Assembly (NCBI GenBank): GCA_016787375.1
Contig: JAEUUM010000561.1
Location: 1 to 7,672, forward strand
Reading direction: 5' to 3'
Source of the DNA: Saprospiraceae bacterium
GTDB lineage: Bacteria; Bacteroidota; Bacteroidia; Chitinophagales; Saprospiraceae
Length of the DNA: 7,672 bases
Of the stretch, positions 7,101 to 7,672 are shown in pieces. A program made the translations under genes and the position numbers. The notes below the pieces were generated by a model, which did not search any database, was not told the DNA's origin, and saw only the letters and a program-made list of their open reading frames with translations. Position 1 is the first letter of the stretch. Each line of letters starts with the position of its first letter.

Positions 7101-7312
7101 ATGGCTACAACACCTGCATCGGTGAAGGTCAGGCATAAAATGTTTTGAGGTGGAGTATCTGTGTTCTCCAGGATATAACCAATTCTGGTGCCCAATACCT
7201 GGGTTTTGCCTGAACCCGGACCTGCAAGGACCATCACCGGGCCCTCAATTGTCTCAACCGCAGTCAGCTGATCGGAGTTCAGTAATGAAAGCGCTTTTTG
7301 GTATGCATTCAT
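4118..7312 (-). CDS. UvrD-like SF1 DNA helicase fused to a PD-(D/E)XK nuclease with Fe-S-type cysteines
   Basis: Seen: 1064 residues with all superfamily 1A helicase motifs: Q15, Walker A GPGSGKT (31-37), LTFTDAG (61-67), TFHSFC (90-95), Walker B LLVDEFQDT (264-272), GDDDQAIYRFQGA (297-309), TNYRSRP (330-336), TAHGTKGLE (630-638) and VAVTRAED (700-707). The C-terminal part has GSAVHKVLE (813-821), GNIDRID (909-915), VTDYKTGK (923-930) and RQIVFYK (954-960), a RecB-type nuclease with likely metal/catalytic residues D912, D925 and K927. Cysteines 790, 1024, 1029 and 1032 bracket the nuclease. Known: such helicase-nucleases (AddAB/RecB/AdnAB relatives) unwind DNA 3'-5' and process ends in recombination repair; a 4Fe-4S staple stabilises several of these nucleases. 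Inferred: a DNA repair enzyme in the cytoplasm; the exact pathway is not set by this sequence. It ends in an acidic tail. The start overlaps the epimerase stop, suggesting translational coupling. Confidence 0.92.
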   Translation of the reverse strand: MNAYQKALSLLNSDQLTAVETIEGPVMVLAGPGSGKTQVLGTRIGYILENTDTPPQNILCLTFTDAGVVAMRERLINFIGKEAFKVNIHTFHSFCNLVIQENPAEFSQKFEVSVASDLQKIEILREMIDKIPMDDVNKRLTGNIYYEIPMYQNLFSEMKRENLSPADIENQCNDFLSRLETFDDMIYKKKGPGYEKGDRKEKEFIKYKSYTEKLISAAHKIEDYNQLLSKAGLYDYDDMINWVVNAFDKNEDLLLDYQEQFLYLLVDEFQDTNGIQMKLLNQLCSFWEENPNVFVVGDDDQAIYRFQGANVENLNQFYVKYNPKVICLSTNYRSRPAVLYAASELISNNITRLGNTIPGVQKGLTAFKDQEHHDKPKVQVYSNAEQEDTAIIKWIEDLIKTDTKPNKIAVICRHHIDLSNLVSVCQKKHIPVFVKTKINALYIPIVRNLITIMRYLDSYINDPLNASIFLIELIQYPSMGIKSFDVVKLVNYFNEKNRNSANASKIDIREIMSSSQLLATAGISNPNPMLELADKIENWIGMVQTETLQVLFENVLVQSKILEYVLNSPNKISLLESIHVIFNFIKDESSKKPSFSLSDAIGILDKMEDYKIELPFVKVIGNSDGVQMMTAHGTKGLEYEHVWLKGADSKKWESSPAKNKSFFFSNFHAVLRNPGLQNLKSATDINKEIKKEDERRLFFVAVTRAEDELVMSYSPKTSDKKETPSQFLTEIFGDIGFETKEVSNEDLAEHLINTMRPSDLNKDDFDKDYLNRILENYKLSSTALNNFLSCPLKFYYSNIMRIPQARSANMGFGSAVHKVLERLWRNRKDKGSWPDEQTLDALIEKYFVESMEEFHSHFNKNERENYLAQGRKILPKFIKQQVQKWSEVPDFKTEYKVTTLLDNKIPLTGNIDRIDIFNDHLHVTDYKTGKYSNAADKLKLPEETKNQQGGDYWRQIVFYKILLDLDNGFTKQMTSGSMDFIEPGVNDALQIKKFVVSPSEIEVVKDQISSTYEKIINHEFHKGCGKKDCHYCDLVKNINSLELIKEDDAQEEGDFNNEGGENSE
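7309..7312 (-). promoter_or_regulatory. ATGA stop-start overlap coupling mce to the helicase gene
   Basis: The epimerase stop TGA (7309-7311) overlaps the helicase ATG (7310-7312) in the four bases ATGA. The bases before it are A-rich with no Shine-Dalgarno match. Known: such overlaps usually mean that ribosomes finishing the first gene re-initiate on the second. Inferred: both genes share one mRNA, and this overlap decides the helicase start. A premature stop in the epimerase could lower helicase translation. Confidence 0.7.
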
Positions 7313-7672
7313 AAAATGTTGTTTTCTTTAATTGTCTGACACAACTCGATAAGCACCCCATTGGTGGTTTTTGGGTGGATGAAACAAATAAGTTTGTTGT
7401 CAGCACCGCGTTTTGGCTCTTTGTTAAGTAGGGTAAATCCCTGGTTTTCCATTCTAATCATGGCTTGGTGTATGTCGTCAACTTCAAAAGCCAGGTGGTG
7501 TATGCCTTCACCTTTCTTTTCAATAAATTTAGCGATAGCACTATCAGAGTGAGTCGCTTCGAGAAGTTCAACCTTGGTCTCACCGACATGAAAAAAAGAA
7601 GTGTTTACATGTTATGATGCAAATTGCACAATTTTATAATTTTCTGTTCCCAATAAATTTTCGAAAAGTATA
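7309..7672 (-). pseudogene. mce: Methylmalonyl-CoA epimerase, C-terminal part with an in-frame TAA (cut by window edge)
   Basis: Seen: reading from the right edge, 19 codons (…LFENLLGTENYK…FAS), TAA at 7612-7614, then 100 codons in the same frame (HVNTSFFHVGETKVELLEAT…, GEGIHHLAFEVDDI, LICFIHP, GVLIELCQ) to TGA. Known: this is the VOC-fold methylmalonyl-CoA epimerase, which interconverts the 2R and 2S forms between propionyl-CoA carboxylation and the B12-dependent mutase; the His of GIHH and the Glu of LIEL are metal ligands in characterised members. In related sequences, as I recall them, the codon before HVxTSFF is commonly Glu, so GAA-to-TAA by one base change would explain the break. No in-frame ATG follows early enough to restore a working protein. 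Inferred: a nonsense-mutated or misread mce. Conservation on both sides argues for a very recent event or an error. About 15-25 N-terminal residues lie outside the window. Confidence 0.82.

Noticed and set aside
7361..7552. Open frame of 63 codons on the plus strand
   Set aside because: It is antisense to the epimerase, whose minus-strand frame has strong family motifs.
1910..7614. Stop-codon reassignment (TAA read as an amino acid)
   Set aside because: TAA ends the GH16 gene right after a complete sorting domain, and also ends the CphA-like gene and the helicase. The two long intact genes contain no internal TAA.

Overview
The window reads as a chromosomal segment of a member of the Bacteroidota. 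The main evidence is a type IX secretion C-terminal sorting domain on the GH16 protein. Supporting signs are AT-rich DNA, A-rich start regions without a Shine-Dalgarno GGAGG, and a methylmalonyl-CoA epimerase of the kind common in that phylum. Every gene I can support lies on the minus strand, so transcription runs from the high-coordinate end to the low one.

Layout in the direction of transcription. (1) 7309-7672: the C-terminal part of a methylmalonyl-CoA epimerase, entering from the window edge and broken by an in-frame TAA. Its stop overlaps the next start (ATGA). (2) 4118-7312: a 1064-residue UvrD-like superfamily 1 helicase with a C-terminal PD-(D/E)XK nuclease domain and four cysteines placed to hold an Fe-S cluster. 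(3) A 125-base AT-rich gap with a 45-base nested inverted repeat. (4) 2172-3992: a 606-residue relative of cyanophycin synthetase that has the N-terminal domain and the Mur-ligase domain but no ATP-grasp domain between them. (5) A 40-base gap with a tandem 10-base repeat touching the next start codon. (6) 467-2131: a secreted GH16 family glycoside hydrolase with Ig/PKD-like modules and a type IX sorting domain, interrupted by one in-frame TAA that separates its signal peptide from its catalytic domain. (7) 1-460: the N-terminal part of a GT39/ArnT-type membrane glycosyltransferase running off the left edge.

The genes do not form one pathway. The epimerase serves propionate/succinate metabolism and the helicase-nuclease serves DNA repair; they look translationally coupled but not functionally related. 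The cyanophycin-synthetase relative probably forms an ATP-dependent amide or isopeptide bond on an unknown substrate. The GH16 gene and the glycosyltransferase are 6 bases apart, look more AT-rich than the rest in the rows I counted by hand, and may be an accessory surface-carbohydrate pair.

The most interesting points are the N-domain plus Mur-ligase architecture without ATP-grasp, and two single-codon TAA interruptions in otherwise well-preserved genes within 7.7 kb. TAA also ends three genes at natural C-termini, so code reassignment is unlikely. Gene decay or sequence error must be told apart by reads. I see no RNA gene, insertion sequence or CRISPR array.
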